DNA of 64,000 nt from Hymenobacter oligotrophus (GCF_003574965.1 NZ_CP032317.1:1426001-1490000), one strand, 5' to 3'; numbered from the stretch's first letter, positions 33,373-42,242 are shown. The notes: generated by a model not told the origin, from the letters alone. Made by a program: numbers and translations.

Positions 33373-33849
33373 ATGGATACACCCAATCCCGAATTCATGC
33401 GCGAGGCCATTCGCCTCTCGATAGAGAAGATGCAAGCCGGCCACGGCGGCCCGTTTGGCGCCGTTATCGTGAAAGACGGCCGAATCATCGCCCGCGGCTT
33501 TAACCAAGTAACGAGCACCAACGACCCCACTTGCCACGCCGAGGTTGACGCCATTCGCAAAGCCTGCAAGGAGCTCGGCACTTTTCAGCTCGACGGCTGC
33601 GACTTGTATACCAGCTGCGAGCCGTGCCCCATGTGCCTAGGTGCCATTTACTGGGCCCGCCCCCGCCGCGTATTTTACGGTAACACTAAACAGGACGCGG
33701 CTGCCATCGGCTTCGATGACCAGTTCATCTACGACGAAATCGAGAAGCCCCTCTCCGACCGCCAAATTCCGATGGAGCAAATGCTGCCCAACGAGGCCAT
33801 TGCCGGTTTTCAGGCTTGGGAAAAACACGAGAGCCGCACAGATTATTAA
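33373..33849 (+). CDS. guaD: Guanine deaminase (CDA-fold)
   Basis: The 158-residue product is a cytidine-deaminase-fold enzyme converting guanine to xanthine and ammonia in purine salvage. Zinc ligands and proton shuttle are in HAEVDAIR (H55, E57) and SCEPCPMCLGAIYWARP (C85, C88). The C-terminal GFDDQFIYDEIEKPLSDR and FQAWEKHESRTDY segments are characteristic of Bacillus GuaD-type guanine deaminases rather than TadA, so tRNA adenosine deamination is less likely. A TACTTTTG box 24 bases upstream fixes the start. Confidence 0.92.
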   Translation: MDTPNPEFMREAIRLSIEKMQAGHGGPFGAVIVKDGRIIARGFNQVTSTNDPTCHAEVDAIRKACKELGTFQLDGCDLYTSCEPCPMCLGAIYWARPRRVFYGNTKQDAAAIGFDDQFIYDEIEKPLSDRQIPMEQMLPNEAIAGFQAWEKHESRTDY

Positions 33850-33927
33850 CCCAATTTTCATCCTGGGCTAAAGCGAAGGACACCATGACGCCTGAATAAC
33901 CTAGGATTGGATAGTTAGGTTACTCAC

Positions 33928-33967
33928 TGAGGTGAGAGGGTCCTTCGGCTAACGCCTCAGGATGACA
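33928..33967 (-). repeat. Dispersed repeat TGTCATCCTGAGGCGTTAGCC...
   Basis: Read on the minus strand this intergenic stretch begins TGTCATCCTGAGGCGTTAGC and continues CGAAGGACCCTCTCACCTC. It resembles the sequences at 24885-24924 and 17323-17335. It lies between guaD and ffh. Confidence 0.5.
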
Positions 33968-33997
33968 TACAGCAATTCGTCAGCTTCTATCAACAAG

Positions 33998-34030
33998 AAA
34001 GCCCGGCAACCGAGAGGCTGCCGGGCTTTT
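33998..34030. terminator. Terminator downstream of ffh
   Basis: Perfect 11-bp arms AAAGCCCGGCA (33998-34008) and TGCCGGGCTTT (34019-34029) with a 10-base loop and T-rich flanks on both sides. Confidence 0.75.
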
Positions 34031-34053
34031 CCGTTGTAAGTAGCACCTAGGGC

Positions 34054-35394
34054 TTAGCGACGCATGCCCATCATGCGGGCCATTTGCAGCATGCCGCCTT
34101 TGCTTTGGCTCATTTTGTTCATGGTGCGCATCATTTTGCGCATCTCGTCGAACTGCTTCATCAGGTTGTTTACCTGCTGAATGCCCTGGCCCGAGCCGGC
34201 GGCGATGCGCTTGCGGCGCGAACCGTTCATGATATCGGGGTTGGCGCGTTCCTGCGGCGTCATCGAGCGGATAATGGCTTCGATGGGCTTGAACGCGTCG
34301 TCGTCGATTTCCACGTCCTTCATGGCTTTGCCCATGCCCGGAATCATGCCCACCAGATCCTTCAGGTTGCCCATCTTCTTGATCTGCTCGAGCTGCGAGA
34401 GGAAGTCGTCGAAGTTGAACTGGTTTTTGCGGATCTTCTGGTTAATGCGCTTGGCCTCTTCCTCGTCGAACTGCTGTTGAGCGCGCTCTACTAGCGAGAT
34501 TACGTCGCCCATGCCCAGGATGCGCTGGGCCATACGGTCGGGGTAGAACAGGTCGAGCGCCTCCATCTTTTCACCCGTCGAGATGAACTTGATGGGCTTC
34601 TCCACCACGGCCCGAATCGAGAGGGCAGCACCGCCGCGGGCGTCGCCGTCGAGCTTGGTGAGCACCACGCCATCGAAGTTGATGCGCTCGTTGAACGACT
34701 TAGCCGTGTTCACAGCGTCCTGGCCGGTCATCGAGTCCACCACGAACAAGGTTTCGCTCGGGTTGATGGCGCGCTTCACCTGCTCGATTTCGCGCATCAT
34801 CTCCTCATCCACGGCCAAACGACCGGCGGTGTCGATGATGACTACTTTCTTGTTGTTCTGCTTGGCGTGCTGAATGGCGTTCTGGGCAATCTGCACGGGG
34901 TTTTTGTTCTCCACCTCGGAGTACACCTCCACGCCGATTTGCTCGCCGAGCACTTTCAGCTGGTCGATAGCAGCCGGGCGGTACACGTCGGCGGCCACCA
35001 GCAGCACCGTGCGGTTTTGCTTTTTGATGAACGAGGCGAGCTTGCCGGCGAAGGTGGTTTTGCCCGAACCCTGCAAACCCGACAGCAGCACCACGGCCGG
35101 GTCGCCTTTGATGACGATGTCCTGCTTCTCACCGCCCATCAGTTCGGTGAGTTCGTCGTACACAATCTTCACCATGAGCTGGCCCGGCGATACTGCGGTG
35201 AGTACCTCGCGGCCCATGGCCTCGTCCTTGATCTTGTCGGTGACTTCCTTGGCCACCTTATAGTTTACGTCGGCATCAACCAGCGCGCGGCGGATTTCCT
35301 TAACGGTCGAGGCAACGTTGATTTCGGTGATGCTGCCTTGGCCCTTCAGGGTTTTGAAGGCGCGGTCGAGCTTGGTAGATAAATTATCAAACAT
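34054..35394 (-). CDS. ffh: Signal recognition particle protein Ffh
   Basis: The 446-residue GTPase binds 4.5S RNA and signal peptides and delivers ribosomes to FtsY. Domains in order: N domain (1-90), G domain with P-loop GLQGSGKTTFAG (about 106-117), DTAGRLAVDEEMM and TKLDGDARGGAALS, then the Met-rich M domain (about 300-446: MGNLKDLVGMIPGMGKAM, GSRRKRIAAGSG, and the terminal MRKMMRTMNKMSQSKGGMLQ). A perfect -7 box TATTTTTG lies on the minus strand at 35487-35494. The gene contains no CCTAGG site although these are frequent around it. Confidence 0.98.
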   Translation of the reverse strand: MFDNLSTKLDRAFKTLKGQGSITEINVASTVKEIRRALVDADVNYKVAKEVTDKIKDEAMGREVLTAVSPGQLMVKIVYDELTELMGGEKQDIVIKGDPAVVLLSGLQGSGKTTFAGKLASFIKKQNRTVLLVAADVYRPAAIDQLKVLGEQIGVEVYSEVENKNPVQIAQNAIQHAKQNNKKVVIIDTAGRLAVDEEMMREIEQVKRAINPSETLFVVDSMTGQDAVNTAKSFNERINFDGVVLTKLDGDARGGAALSIRAVVEKPIKFISTGEKMEALDLFYPDRMAQRILGMGDVISLVERAQQQFDEEEAKRINQKIRKNQFNFDDFLSQLEQIKKMGNLKDLVGMIPGMGKAMKDVEIDDDAFKPIEAIIRSMTPQERANPDIMNGSRRKRIAAGSGQGIQQVNNLMKQFDEMRKMMRTMNKMSQSKGGMLQMARMMGMRR

Positions 35395-35486
35395 GGGTTG
35401 TGCGTCGCAAAAGAATGCTTCGGGCAGAAGGCCTGACGCCGGCAGCAGCGCCCCTCGCGGGGCACCCGCCTAGCAGGCACCAAGCA

Positions 35487-35494
35487 CAAAAATA
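35487..35494 (-). promoter_or_regulatory. -7 promoter box TATTTTTG of ffh
   Basis: Exact TAnnTTTG on the minus strand, about 92 bases upstream of the ffh ATG. A near-consensus TACATTCG on the plus strand at 35527-35534 may serve the divergent glycosyltransferase. Confidence 0.5.
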
Positions 35495-35564
35495 GCCACA
35501 AAACCATGAATGCCGGTTCGGTGGTATACATTCGCGTTTCCCGAACACCAAAAAGTGCCTTGCC

Positions 35565-36869
35565 GTGCCCGCGCCGCTTCGTTTGCTGGTCGTTACCTAC
35601 TACTGGCCCCCATCGGGCGGGGCAGGCGTGCAACGTTGCTTAAAGTGGGTAAAGCACCTGCCCGAAATGGGCGTGGAGCCCACGGTAATAACCGTTGACC
35701 CGGCCGTGGCGGCCTACCCCGTGCTCGACCCTTCGCTGGAAGCCGATGTGCCGGCCGGCGTGCGCGTGCTGCGCACCAGCACCATCGAGCCTTTTGGGGC
35801 GTATCAAAAACTTACGAACCGGCCCATTCCGCACGGTGGCTTTGCCAACGAAGGCCGCCCCTCGCTGGCGCAGCGCGTTGCCCGGTTTGTGCGCGGCAAT
35901 TTGTTTCTGCCCGATCCGCGCCGCGGCTGGAACCGGTTTGTGCTGCGCCAAGTGGACGAGTTGCTGGAAGCCGGGGAGCGGTTCGATGCCGTGCTTACCT
36001 CGTCGCCGCCGCACTCCACGCAGCTGATCGGGCTGGAGCTGAAGCGCCGCTACGGCCTGCGTTGGTTGGCCGACATGCGCGACCCCTGGACGGATATTTA
36101 CTACAACCAGGCCCTGCACCGCACCGCCTTGGCCCGCCGCATCGATGCGCGCTACGAACGGCAAGTGCTGGAAGCGGCCGACGTGGTAATAACGACCAGC
36201 TCCGACACCCGCCGCCTGCTCCTAGGTAAAGCATCGGGCCTGCCTACCAACAAGTTTGTGGTGCTGCCCAACGGCTACGACGAGGCCGACTTTCGGCAGC
36301 CCTCTGCCCCGCCCACCGATCAGCTGCTAATTACTTACGTGGGCACCATCACGGGCCAGTACCACGTGCAGCCGTTTTTGGAGGAAGTGGCGGCCTGCGC
36401 CCAGCGCCACCCCGACGTGCCGCTGCGCTTGCAGTTTGTGGGCCGCGTGGGCAAAGAGGTAGAGCGGCAAATTGCCCAAGCCGGCTTGCAAGAGCGCACT
36501 GATTTGCTCGAGTTTGTGCCCCACGACCAAGCCGTGGGTTATTTGCTGCGCAGCACGGCCCTGCTGCTGGCCATTCCTGATGTGCCGCACAACCTAGGGA
36601 TTTTGCCGGGCAAGCTGTTCGAGTACATGGCCGCCAACAAGCCCATCATTTGCATCGGCCCCACGGGCTCCGACGCCGCGCACATCCTCGACGAAGCGCA
36701 CGCCGGCATGGCATTTGGTTACGACGACCGCCGCGACATGCAGGAGCACCTGAAGCAATTGGTGGCGTCGTGGCAGCAAAACCCCAACCTCGATTTGCCG
36801 GCCTTTAGCCACTCGCGCTACTCGCGCCGCGCGCTTACGCAGCGCCTAGCGGGGCTTATTCGGGGGTAA
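35565..36869 (+). CDS. Glycosyltransferase family 4 (GT-B)
   Basis: The 434-residue product is a GT-B enzyme: N-terminal acceptor domain beginning LRLLVVTYYWPPSGGAGVQR, middle strand VLTSSPPHSTQLIG, and a C-terminal nucleotide-sugar domain. The latter contains VVLPNGYDEADF, ITYVGTITGQYHVQPFLEEV, and the GKLFEYMAANKPIICIGP motif that includes the conserved Glu for donor binding. The start is a GTG at 35565; no ATG precedes the fold. It lies upstream of the pseudaminic acid locus and converges with the FkbH-like gene across a pair of palindromes, so a role in surface-glycan assembly is plausible. Confidence 0.88.
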   Translation: MPAPLRLLVVTYYWPPSGGAGVQRCLKWVKHLPEMGVEPTVITVDPAVAAYPVLDPSLEADVPAGVRVLRTSTIEPFGAYQKLTNRPIPHGGFANEGRPSLAQRVARFVRGNLFLPDPRRGWNRFVLRQVDELLEAGERFDAVLTSSPPHSTQLIGLELKRRYGLRWLADMRDPWTDIYYNQALHRTALARRIDARYERQVLEAADVVITTSSDTRRLLLGKASGLPTNKFVVLPNGYDEADFRQPSAPPTDQLLITYVGTITGQYHVQPFLEEVAACAQRHPDVPLRLQFVGRVGKEVERQIAQAGLQERTDLLEFVPHDQAVGYLLRSTALLLAIPDVPHNLGILPGKLFEYMAANKPIICIGPTGSDAAHILDEAHAGMAFGYDDRRDMQEHLKQLVASWQQNPNLDLPAFSHSRYSRRALTQRLAGLIRG

Positions 36870-36881
36870 TACACGGCGGTA

Positions 36882-37010
36882 GCGCGGACTTCAGTCCGCG
36901 TTGGCCAGAACGAACAGAGCTGGATCGGCAGCACACAACAACGCCCCCAGCATGTGCCCGGAGCCAGGATTGATTTTACTATCTGTGGGCTGCGGACTGA
37001 AGTCCGCGTT
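36882..37010. repeat. Pair of inverted palindromes, core GCGGACT(TC)AGTCCGC
   Basis: GCGCGGACTTCAGTCCGCG (36882-36900) and, 91 bases away, its reverse complement GCGGACTGAAGTCCGCG (36992-37008) fill the gap between two convergent genes. Each is a near-perfect palindrome, and the two copies are in opposite orientation, as in REP/BIME units. They may also terminate transcription. Confidence 0.65.
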
Positions 37011-37018
37011 ACTTCTTG

Positions 37019-38884
37019 CTACGATTTCAGCCGGTCCAGCACTTTGCGCACGGGCTTGGGCAGGGCATCTAGCAAACCGGCCCGCAGCCGACCTAGGGCC
37101 GAGCGGCCGAGCTTTTGGCCTTGCCATTGCGCTAGGTTATCGGCGAGCTTTTCGGCCAGGGCTTTGTAGTGCGGGCGTTGGTAATGGCGGATGTTGTTGG
37201 TGACGTCGGCGCGGGTACGCACTGTGTCGCGCACATCAATGAGGTAGCAATTGGGCGTGCGCTCCACAAAGTCGGCCAGGGCTTGGTTCATCAGCCGGTG
37301 GCGTTCGGTGGCGCCGGCTTCGGCCGAATCCGGAATTGTTACTTCGGCACCGGTTAGCAGCAACAGCGGCACATTGGCGGGCAACTGCGCGCGCAACCAG
37401 GCTAGGTTTTGCTGAAAACGCTCGGGCGTAAGCGGCCCTAGGTACGTAAATGCCTGCCGGAAACGCCGCAGAAAAGCTTCGTCCATGCCGCGGAATTTGC
37501 GCTGCTGATAGCGGCGAGCCTGCTCGGCCGGATCAACGGTGGTCAGGTTTTGGTAGCCACCAAACGGTATGGCAATGCCGGTGGTGTTTTCACGGTACAG
37601 GTCTTGGGTATAGTCCATCAAGGGGCTATACACCACGGCATCGTAGCCGCCTTGCCACAGCAACGGCCGGAAAGCTTCGGCATCGAGAAAAGGCAAAGCG
37701 GCGGCCAGGCGTTGCTGCTCGCCGGGCGGCAGCGTGCGGCTCAGGCGCAGCAGCTCGGTGTGCTCGGTGTGTACCGGTATCTGATTGGCGTTGACGTAGT
37801 TAAAATCTTCAACCACGTCGAGCTGGTACGTCTGCAAATACGGCGTGAGTTGCCCTAGGTCGCAGCCGCCTTTGAGCAGCACGCGGAGGCGCGGCTTCGT
37901 TGCGCCCGACTGGGGCTTGGCCTCGTTCTCGGGGCGGTGCGTTATGGGGGTTATCCAGTCGGGCTGGGCGGTGGGGCTTAGCTGGGTAGCCACGTCGCCC
38001 TGCACCGCGAGTTGCGGAAAGCCTAGGTGCGCGTACGTCCACTGCTCCACCCCCAAGTGCAAAATGCGGCAGCTGAACGTAAACTGCTCCAGCTCATTGG
38101 TTTGGGCGTTGAGGCAGTACACGCCCACCAGGCCATAATCGCCGAAACGGTCGTGCACGCGCACGGTACCCCAGCGCAAAGCGGGGTTGGCCAAGCTGGC
38201 TTCCAGCTCGGCCACGGCTACGCGGCGCTTGGTGTAGTTCAGCTGGTTGGAGCGGTTGATGAGCTCGTCGATGCGGCCGAGGTCGGGGCGCAGGTTGTCG
38301 GCGCCTTCGCGCACTTCCACGCGCACTTGAGCATCGCGCAAAAAAGCCAAGTTGTCGCCTTGGTACTCGGCGCGGGCTTGCTGCTGCCGCTCGAGCAGGC
38401 GGTACTGCTCGAGGCGGGCGTAGGTGGGGTCGGGCTTACCTAGGGCGAGCAGTTGCGGGGCCAGGCGGGGCAAGTCGGCCGGGTCGGCTACTTGCAGCTT
38501 AGGGTTGTAGTGCAGCGCTTCGGCCCGGTTCATGGGGTTGTCGTCGAGGAACAAGGCATTGGGCGCCCGCAGCTGCATATCCTCGAGCAGTTGCTTGATG
38601 ATGGGGCCCTTGGGCTGCCAGCTAACCCGCAAAAACACAAACCACTCGCGCACGCCCAGCTCCGCGAGCTTGACTTCCGCGGGCCCTAGGTCGTTTTTGC
38701 TGACGACGGTATGGATGATGCCCCGAGCCGCGGTGGCGCGCACCAGCTCCACGTTGTCGGCCAACGCTTCCACTTCGCCCTCCGACAGGGTGCCGCGCCA
38801 GAACGTATCATCCAAATCCCAGATGATGAGCTTGATCGGGTTTTCGGTTGACAGTTGCGAGTTGTCAGTTGTCAGATCAGGCAT
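37019..38884 (-). CDS. FkbH-like HAD-IIIC protein with C-terminal extension
   Basis: The 621-residue product has an N-terminal HAD phosphatase-like domain (IIWDLDDTFWRGTLSEGE, D23/D25; VVSKNDLG; ALFLDDNPMNRAEA) and a GNAT-like middle (about 170-300: RSNQLNYTKRRV, VHDRFGDYGLVGVYCLN, FSCRILHLGVEQ). This is the FkbH arrangement. A further C-terminal region of about 300 residues (LLKGGCDLGQLTPYLQTYQL, then an SGNH-hydrolase-like end with LIDVRDTVR and HYQRPHYKALAEKLADNL) follows. FkbH proteins load or transfer small acyl groups; here modification of a surface sugar is a reasonable guess. The first 15 residues are encoded by a simple repeat (38847-38875), so the true start is uncertain. Confidence 0.82.
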   Translation of the reverse strand: MPDLTTDNSQLSTENPIKLIIWDLDDTFWRGTLSEGEVEALADNVELVRATAARGIIHTVVSKNDLGPAEVKLAELGVREWFVFLRVSWQPKGPIIKQLLEDMQLRAPNALFLDDNPMNRAEALHYNPKLQVADPADLPRLAPQLLALGKPDPTYARLEQYRLLERQQQARAEYQGDNLAFLRDAQVRVEVREGADNLRPDLGRIDELINRSNQLNYTKRRVAVAELEASLANPALRWGTVRVHDRFGDYGLVGVYCLNAQTNELEQFTFSCRILHLGVEQWTYAHLGFPQLAVQGDVATQLSPTAQPDWITPITHRPENEAKPQSGATKPRLRVLLKGGCDLGQLTPYLQTYQLDVVEDFNYVNANQIPVHTEHTELLRLSRTLPPGEQQRLAAALPFLDAEAFRPLLWQGGYDAVVYSPLMDYTQDLYRENTTGIAIPFGGYQNLTTVDPAEQARRYQQRKFRGMDEAFLRRFRQAFTYLGPLTPERFQQNLAWLRAQLPANVPLLLLTGAEVTIPDSAEAGATERHRLMNQALADFVERTPNCYLIDVRDTVRTRADVTNNIRHYQRPHYKALAEKLADNLAQWQGQKLGRSALGRLRAGLLDALPKPVRKVLDRLKS

Positions 38885-39045
38885 TGGGGAAAGCGTTGGG
38901 TTGTCAGTTGATCGTTCTCAATCGTTGGCAGTTATGCGTGCGCCCGTCGGCATAATTTTACCGGCGGCCCTCCGCGCATTACCCACAACCGGCAACTCAC
39001 AACTTGGCTAGGGCGCAAAACTACGCAAACCCCGCCCCGATTGCC

Positions 39046-39053
39046 TACTTTTG
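39046..39053 (+). promoter_or_regulatory. -7 promoter box TACTTTTG of pseB
   Basis: Exact TAnnTTTG 42 bases upstream of the pseB ATG at 39096. It marks the start of the pseudaminic acid gene group. Confidence 0.6.
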
Positions 39054-39095
39054 CGCCCTTGCCGGCCTGGGTCGGCAAGCCACAAAACGCAAGGC

Positions 39096-40115
39096 ATGGC
39101 CCTCGACCTCAACCATAAATCCATTCTGCTGACCGGCGGTACCGGTTCGTTTGGCAAACAGTTCGTGCAGTTGGTGCTCGATCGGTACCCCCAGGTAAAA
39201 CGCCTCGTGGTGTTTTCGCGCGATGAGCTGAAGCAGTACGAAATGGCTCAGCAGTTTCCGCAGAGCAAATACCCGGCAATGCGCTACTTCATCGGCGACG
39301 TGCGCGACGCTGAGCGCATGAAGCGCGCCTGCGAAGGCATCGACATTATTGTGCACGCCGCGGCGCTTAAGCAGGTGCCGGCCGCCGAGTACAACCCGAT
39401 GGAGTGCATCAAAACAAACATTTTCGGGGCCGAAAACGTGATTAACGCCGCTCTCGACTGCGGCGTAAAAGATGTGGTGGCCCTGAGCACCGACAAGGCG
39501 GCCGCGCCCATCAACCTGTACGGCGCCACCAAGTTGTGCTCGGATAAGCTGTTTGTGGCCGCCAACAACATGAAAGGCGCGCGCGACTTGCGCTTTTCGG
39601 TGGTGCGCTACGGCAACGTAATTGGCTCGCGCGGTTCGGTGGTGCCGTTCTTTTTGCAGGAGCGCCAGAAAGGCGTGCTGCCCATTACCCACCCCGACAT
39701 GACGCGCTTCAACATCTCGCTCGAAGAGGGCGTTGACTTGGTGCTGTACGCGCTGGAGCACTCCTGGGGCGGCGAAATTTTCGTGCCGAAGATTCCTTCC
39801 TATAAAATCACGGAGTTGGCCACGGCCATTGCCCCCAACTGCGAGCAGAAGATTGTGGGCATCCGGCCCGGCGAAAAGCTGCACGAGGAGATGATTACCG
39901 AAACCGATGCCCTGAGCACGGTGGAGTTGGAGAAGTACTACGTTATTCTGCCCTCTACCCCGCCCTGGAGCGAGGAAGAGTTTATTCAGCACTTCGGCGG
40001 CAAGCGCGTGCCATTGGGCTTTCACTACGATTCGGCCAACAATACCGAATGGCTGGATGCCGAGCAGCTGCGCGAGGAGATTCGCCTGCACGTCGACGCG
40101 GAGTTCGAGGCTTAA
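39096..40115 (+). CDS. pseB: UDP-N-acetylglucosamine 4,6-dehydratase (inverting)
   Basis: The 339-residue SDR-extended enzyme carries out the first step of pseudaminic acid synthesis: dehydration of UDP-GlcNAc with inversion at C5. The NAD(P) motif is LLTGGTGSFGKQ (residues 11-22), and the active-site region is STDKAAAPINLYGATK with Tyr-x3-Lys. MTRFNISLEEGVDLVLYAL and the C-terminal IRPGEKLHEEMI are shared by PseB/FlaA1-type enzymes. The ATG at 39096 is preceded by a TACTTTTG box. A bidirectional terminator (40135-40170) follows, separating pseB from the remaining pse genes. Confidence 0.95.
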   Translation: MALDLNHKSILLTGGTGSFGKQFVQLVLDRYPQVKRLVVFSRDELKQYEMAQQFPQSKYPAMRYFIGDVRDAERMKRACEGIDIIVHAAALKQVPAAEYNPMECIKTNIFGAENVINAALDCGVKDVVALSTDKAAAPINLYGATKLCSDKLFVAANNMKGARDLRFSVVRYGNVIGSRGSVVPFFLQERQKGVLPITHPDMTRFNISLEEGVDLVLYALEHSWGGEIFVPKIPSYKITELATAIAPNCEQKIVGIRPGEKLHEEMITETDALSTVELEKYYVILPSTPPWSEEEFIQHFGGKRVPLGFHYDSANNTEWLDAEQLREEIRLHVDAEFEA

Positions 40116-40134
40116 GCTAATAGCCGAGCACCAA

Positions 40135-40170
40135 GCAAAAAGGGTCTGCTGTTCAGCAGACCCTTTTTGC
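40135..40170. terminator. Bidirectional terminator between pseB and the convergent T9SS gene
   Basis: GCAAAAAGGGTCTGCT (40135-40150) and AGCAGACCCTTTTTGC (40155-40170) pair perfectly around GTTC, with A5/T5 blocks giving U tracts in both directions. The last base is part of the stop codon of the minus-strand gene. Confidence 0.85.
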
Positions 40171-42179
40171 TATTGCAGCACTTCCAAATTGCCCTTGAGG
40201 CGCTGGCCCGTGCGGTTGTGTATAAGTTCGTAGTAGTACACGCCGTTTGGCTGGTTGGCGCCCCAGTTGTTTTTATAGGAGTGGGATTCGAAGACGAGCT
40301 TGCCCCAACGATTAAAGATGCGGCACCGCCACTCGTAAGCCAGTAGCCCCTTGGCGTAAAAAGCATCGTTTTGCTGGTCGCCGTTTGGGGTGATGATATT
40401 TGGCAGGTCGGGGCAATCCTGAACGCGCAGGTGCACTTGCCCCGAAGTACTGCACCCGGCAGGGCTGGTTACGGTAACCTTGTAATCTCCGGTTTCGGCT
40501 GCGGTGAATGTGGGAGCCGTGCTGCCGTCGTGCCAGCGGTAGGTGCTGCCGGCGGGTTGCGAACCGGGGCTCAACACGCTCTCCTGGCCGTGGCAAAGCA
40601 CGGTATCGGCAGTAAAGCTGACTTGTGGACGGGCATCTACCTGCACTACCTGGGAGGCCGTGAATTGGCGGCCATCGGTGGCCGTTACGCGCAGCGTTAC
40701 GGTGTACTGGCCGCCCGCTGCATAGCTATGGGCAGGCGCTTGCCCGGCAGCCGTATTGAGTGGCCCCGATGATGGTTCGCCAAAGTCCCAGGCGTAGGCC
40801 GAGGCTGTTACAAATGGGCTCAGCGATGATGAAAACTGAATCGGCTCGCCTGCGCAGCTGCGGCCTGCCGTAACGCTGCCGGCTCCGGTAACTACCACGG
40901 GGGGCAAGTTTAGGTCGTTGGGCGAGAGTGGCAACGTGCCCGACCCTGCCGATCTAGGCTGTAGGTTAGGGGTGCCAAACTGCAGTTGAGCGGCATTGCC
41001 CAGGGCGTTGGGTTTGCTGATGCAGCCGACGAAGCTGTTGCCGTAGACAAGGTAGATCTTGCCGTCGGGCGCAAGCTTCATATCGGTAACGTAGGAGCCG
41101 TAACCCGGCCCCCTAGGTACTTGCACTTGGGTGCGGCTGGCATCAACTGCCTGCGCCGAGCCAGCTAGCAGGTTGTACTGCAAAGGGTAAGTGCCGGCAG
41201 AGTCGACATACAAGCGGGAGCAATCGGGCGAAAACTCGAGGCCTTTCAGCGCGCTAAGTATGCCGCCACCGCCGCTGTTGTTTGAATACCAGTTACGGCC
41301 CATAAAGCGGGTTGGCAGCACCTGAGCATTGTTCACCTCGCCGGTGGCCGTGTTGAAATCGGCAAGCTCGAGGTGGCCTTCGGTATAGCGCACAGAGGTG
41401 GGGCGTTGCGCACGCACATGCGACAAGAAGGCGAGCCTGCGGCCGTCGGGCGAAGCTTTCAGAATGCCACCCGAGCCGATCCAACGCGGCTGGTAACTAA
41501 CTATTGGCACCGCGGCCAACCCCGCGGCCGACAAGAGCCAGCTCATGTATTGGCCTTCGTCGGAAACGCCGACCAACCACAGGTCTCGGCCGTTGGTGTG
41601 GCGCACCGCAGCCCAGTTGCTGCTGAGCCCATAGATAGGTGCTTGGGCGTGCAGCACCCACAGGGGCAGCTCCAGGCTGTCGCGCGCCACAATTCCTCCT
41701 AGTCCACCGCGGGCGCTCATATCAACTACCACGTAGGGCAAAAACAGGCGAGTATTGCCGCCCCCAACGGGGTACTCGTTGCTGTAAAACTCGCGTTGGC
41801 TGGCAAACACGTAGTAGCGCGAGCTGCTGCCTGGCTGTGGCAAAGCCATTACTTGCCGCCGGTTGAAACCAGAAAAGCGCAGCACCTGCGAAATGTTGCG
41901 GCCGGGCATGGGGCGCCAGTTACGGTCCCACACGGTGTAGGCATCGGAAGCAAACAGAAAATTACCGGCTGCATCGGAGATAGAAGCTGCTCCTTGTACA
42001 AACTTCCATTTGCCGTTGGTGAGCACACTTGGTGCTGGGCTGGCGTTGACAAACGACAGGCCCGTACTGTCGCCAAAATACCAGTTATGATACTCGCGCT
42101 GCGCCCAAACTGGGGCATTCACTAAAAACAACAGCAACATTACTAACCCCGCCCGATAACAATATTGTGTATAGCCCAT
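40170..42179 (-). CDS. Secreted PKD-domain protein with T9SS type-B sorting domain
   Basis: The 669-residue product has a signal peptide (LVMLLLFLVNAPVWAQ), then a beta-propeller-like N-terminal region with repeats such as ISDAAGNFLFASDAYTVWD and LAPDGKIYLVYGNSFVG. A PKD domain (about 425-515; YAWDFGEPSSGP, AHSYAAGGQYTVTLRV) and a second Ig-like module (CHGQESVLSPGSQPAGSTYRW) come next. The type-B C-terminal domain (about 593-669; IITPNGDQQNDAFYAKG, RIFNRWGKLVFES) ends the protein. It is expected on the cell surface. It lies antisense inside the pseudaminic acid locus, between pseB and pseC, with terminators isolating it. Confidence 0.9.
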   Translation of the reverse strand: MGYTQYCYRAGLVMLLLFLVNAPVWAQREYHNWYFGDSTGLSFVNASPAPSVLTNGKWKFVQGAASISDAAGNFLFASDAYTVWDRNWRPMPGRNISQVLRFSGFNRRQVMALPQPGSSSRYYVFASQREFYSNEYPVGGGNTRLFLPYVVVDMSARGGLGGIVARDSLELPLWVLHAQAPIYGLSSNWAAVRHTNGRDLWLVGVSDEGQYMSWLLSAAGLAAVPIVSYQPRWIGSGGILKASPDGRRLAFLSHVRAQRPTSVRYTEGHLELADFNTATGEVNNAQVLPTRFMGRNWYSNNSGGGGILSALKGLEFSPDCSRLYVDSAGTYPLQYNLLAGSAQAVDASRTQVQVPRGPGYGSYVTDMKLAPDGKIYLVYGNSFVGCISKPNALGNAAQLQFGTPNLQPRSAGSGTLPLSPNDLNLPPVVVTGAGSVTAGRSCAGEPIQFSSSLSPFVTASAYAWDFGEPSSGPLNTAAGQAPAHSYAAGGQYTVTLRVTATDGRQFTASQVVQVDARPQVSFTADTVLCHGQESVLSPGSQPAGSTYRWHDGSTAPTFTAAETGDYKVTVTSPAGCSTSGQVHLRVQDCPDLPNIITPNGDQQNDAFYAKGLLAYEWRCRIFNRWGKLVFESHSYKNNWGANQPNGVYYYELIHNRTGQRLKGNLEVLQ

Positions 42180-42205
42180 TCTTACAAAGCAAAGTGAGGC
42201 AGCAG

Positions 42206-42242
42206 CGTAGCTCCTAGCTACGGAGCACGACGCCTATCTTTG
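42206..42242 (+). promoter_or_regulatory. pseC promoter: dyad CGTAGCT-CCT-AGCTACG plus TATCTTTG
   Basis: An exact -7 box TATCTTTG at 42235-42242 ends 7 bases before the ATG at 42250, so the transcript is probably leaderless or nearly so. A perfect 7-bp dyad (42206-42222) sits where the -33 region would be and may be an operator. Confidence 0.55.

Noticed and set aside
36882-37010. Short repeats read as a minimal CRISPR array
   Set aside because: Only two copies, in opposite orientation and themselves palindromic, with no cas genes; REP-like instead.
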